A stretch of DNA of 64,000 bases from Bacteroides intestinalis. Its GTDB lineage: Bacteria; Bacteroidota; Bacteroidia; Bacteroidales; Bacteroidaceae. This document shows positions 62,926-64,000 of the stretch, one piece after another. The translations under genes were made by a program, and so were the position numbers. Each line of letters opens with the position of its first letter. The stretch's first letter is position 1. The notes beneath the pieces were generated by a model. That model worked only from the letters and a program-made list of their open reading frames with translations. It had not been told where the DNA came from and made no database searches. The stretch is from assembly GCF_902364365.1 (NCBI RefSeq), contig NZ_CABJDN010000002.1, forward strand, positions 372,155-436,154, read 5' to 3'.

Positions 62926-64000
62926 TTATTTCGCAGGCAATTCTACTGCAGTCCAAGTAAGCGATTCCACCGCTGTAGCATGATTCTCATTCCCGCTATA
63001 ATCGGCTATTGAAGTACCTACACCTTCATCAAATTTCCAATAGGCAACCAGTCCTTCCGCACCCGGTTCTACCTGGTAGAAATGATTCTTTGCATTAATC
63101 TCCTCCTGAGTTAAAACTTTATTCCAAATACGGCATTCGGACATTTCACCATCAAACCAACGATCACGGTTATAAGAGTGACCAATCCAGAAACCATTAC
63201 CCTCATCAGTTTTGGTCTTTCCCAAATCCAATGCTCCCCAATTCGCTGTCGCTTCCAATTTATTCACGCCATTGAAATAGGCTATCACTTTTTGAGCATC
63301 AGCATCATAAGTCACTGCAATATGTGTCCATTCACCGGTAGCCACAGTCAGATCTTCTGAATTTATCTTCTTATCTCCAGGACCTACAATCTGCAAACAA
63401 TTCTTTGCCGGCGCAGTATCTCCGAAACGGAGCAGGAAATATCCTTCAATACCCAAAACTGTACTAATAGCTTTATCGAGCTTGCTGGGATTCACTAATA
63501 CTTCCACAGTCATCTTCCGTAAACCATTTGCCTTTTCAGGTGTACCCCAATTTACGTATACAAGATTCTTAGTAAGATCAGCTACTACATTGATAAGTGC
63601 AGCACCTTTAAATACGTAATACATGGTACGGGCACTTTGCAGAATACCTACGTTAGCCTGATCGATGGTTACAGGTAATACATATACCTTTTCAGCATCC
63701 AGCTCTGTCAGATTACCAAATTTCAATGTGACTTTTTCTGAAAGAACGGATCCGGCAGGAATCACGGTCTGTGGAGTTTCCAATGTATAGTGCTTACTCG
63801 GCAAAGCCTCAGCATTGTCATAAAATGCAGCATTATAAGTATCAACCAACGCAGGTTCAGCTTTCAAGGAAATAGTTACATCTGTATTTTCCGGCTTAGC
63901 CATAGCAACCCTGAATTCACCTTCCGCAGAAGGAACCGTATTCTTCAGTAAAACATTACTAGTTTTCACCGAAGCATCTACATACACTTGGTTATCAAAC
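62926..64000 (-). CDS. DUF1735 and LamG-like (Concanavalin A-type) surface glycan-binding protein, partial
   Basis: Runs off the right edge; the frame stays open (FDNQ before VYVDASVK), so the GTG at 63987 is not the start. DUF1735-like beta unit (TSNVLLKNTVPSAEGEFRVA ... YVLPVTIDQANVGIL) followed by a LamG/ConA-type domain (about the last 200 residues; EWTHIAVTYDADAQKVIAYF and MSECRIWNKVLTQEEI). It resembles BT3986-type proteins, which pair with GH18 ENGases next to SusC/SusD. Binds glycan, not catalytic, by inference. Confidence 0.85.
   Translation of the reverse strand, partial: FDNQVYVDASVKTSNVLLKNTVPSAEGEFRVAMAKPENTDVTISLKAEPALVDTYNAAFYDNAEALPSKHYTLETPQTVIPAGSVLSEKVTLKFGNLTELDAEKVYVLPVTIDQANVGILQSARTMYYVFKGAALINVVADLTKNLVYVNWGTPEKANGLRKMTVEVLVNPSKLDKAISTVLGIEGYFLLRFGDTAPAKNCLQIVGPGDKKINSEDLTVATGEWTHIAVTYDADAQKVIAYFNGVNKLEATANWGALDLGKTKTDEGNGFWIGHSYNRDRWFDGEMSECRIWNKVLTQEEINAKNHFYQVEPGAEGLVAYWKFDEGVGTSIADYSGNENHATAVESLTWTAVELPAK

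Noticed and set aside
1..64000. tRNA, rRNA, insertion sequences or transposase genes
   Set aside because: I looked for them and saw none that I could support.

Overview
The window looks like the chromosome of a Bacteroides species. Evidence: the TTTG-N19/20-TAnnTTTG promoter pattern, UpxY/UpxZ capsule regulators behind an invertible promoter, a smalltalk micro-protein beside an HU-like DNA-binding protein, DUF4143/DUF4373/DUF5687 proteins, and dense secreted glycoside hydrolases of polysaccharide utilization loci (PULs). I cannot assign a species.

Left part (1-24.8 kb). A reverse-strand pair, a GH115 alpha-glucuronidase and an SGNH (sialate O-acetylesterase-like) esterase, looks like a xylan side-chain module, with repeated ATGTTACAT boxes upstream. 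Next come housekeeping and envelope genes on the + strand: two paralogous secreted M16 zinc peptidases, a possible structured RNA (6S-like rod) before a 111-aa protein and a 1345-aa OB-fold/Schlafen AlbA_2 protein, miaA with a divergent predicted small RNA, a diacylglycerol-kinase-like lipid kinase, kdsA, a DUF5687 permease with its ABC ATPase, an NlpC/P60 lipoprotein, and a TraB/GumN-family protein. Both M16 genes and the TraB gene share an upstream motif (TGTGATTT-N14-YGAC) at nearly the same distance from the start codon, which suggests a small envelope regulon under an alternative (ECF-like) sigma factor. A deleted AAA/DUF4143 ATPase sits between two copies of the traB 3' end. HU-like and smalltalk genes then border the capsule locus.

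Capsule locus (24.8-49.8 kb, all reverse strand, read from right to left). The order is an invertible promoter (orientation here predicted ON), upxY, upxZ, ugd, UDP-GlcA 4-epimerase, fnlA-fnlB-fnlC (UDP-L-FucNAc), Wzx, a CDP-6-deoxyhexose cassette (rfbF, cupin, rfbG, SDR), six or seven glycosyltransferases, a CapA-like enzyme, a TupA-type protein, an EpsG/Wzy polymerase, gmd, an SDR plus WecA-like initiating phosphoglycosyltransferase, and a terminator. It encodes a complete Wzx/Wzy-type heteropolysaccharide pathway; the exporter is not in the window.

Right part (49.9-64 kb). Small AT-hook, SH3-barrel and DUF4373 proteins lie just upstream of the capsule promoter; the AT-hook gene carries a poly-A frameshift. 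The rest is part of a PUL that fits high-mannose N-glycan use: a DUF1735-LamG binding protein (cut by the window edge), a GH18 endo-beta-N-acetylglucosaminidase, GH97, GH92, an MFS transporter, GH130 and a second GH92. In the inferred pathway the surface GH18 releases the glycan, the GH92s trim alpha-mannose, and GH130 phosphorolyses the remaining Man-beta-1,4-GlcNAc after import by the MFS protein. SusC/SusD are not in view and probably lie beyond the right edge.
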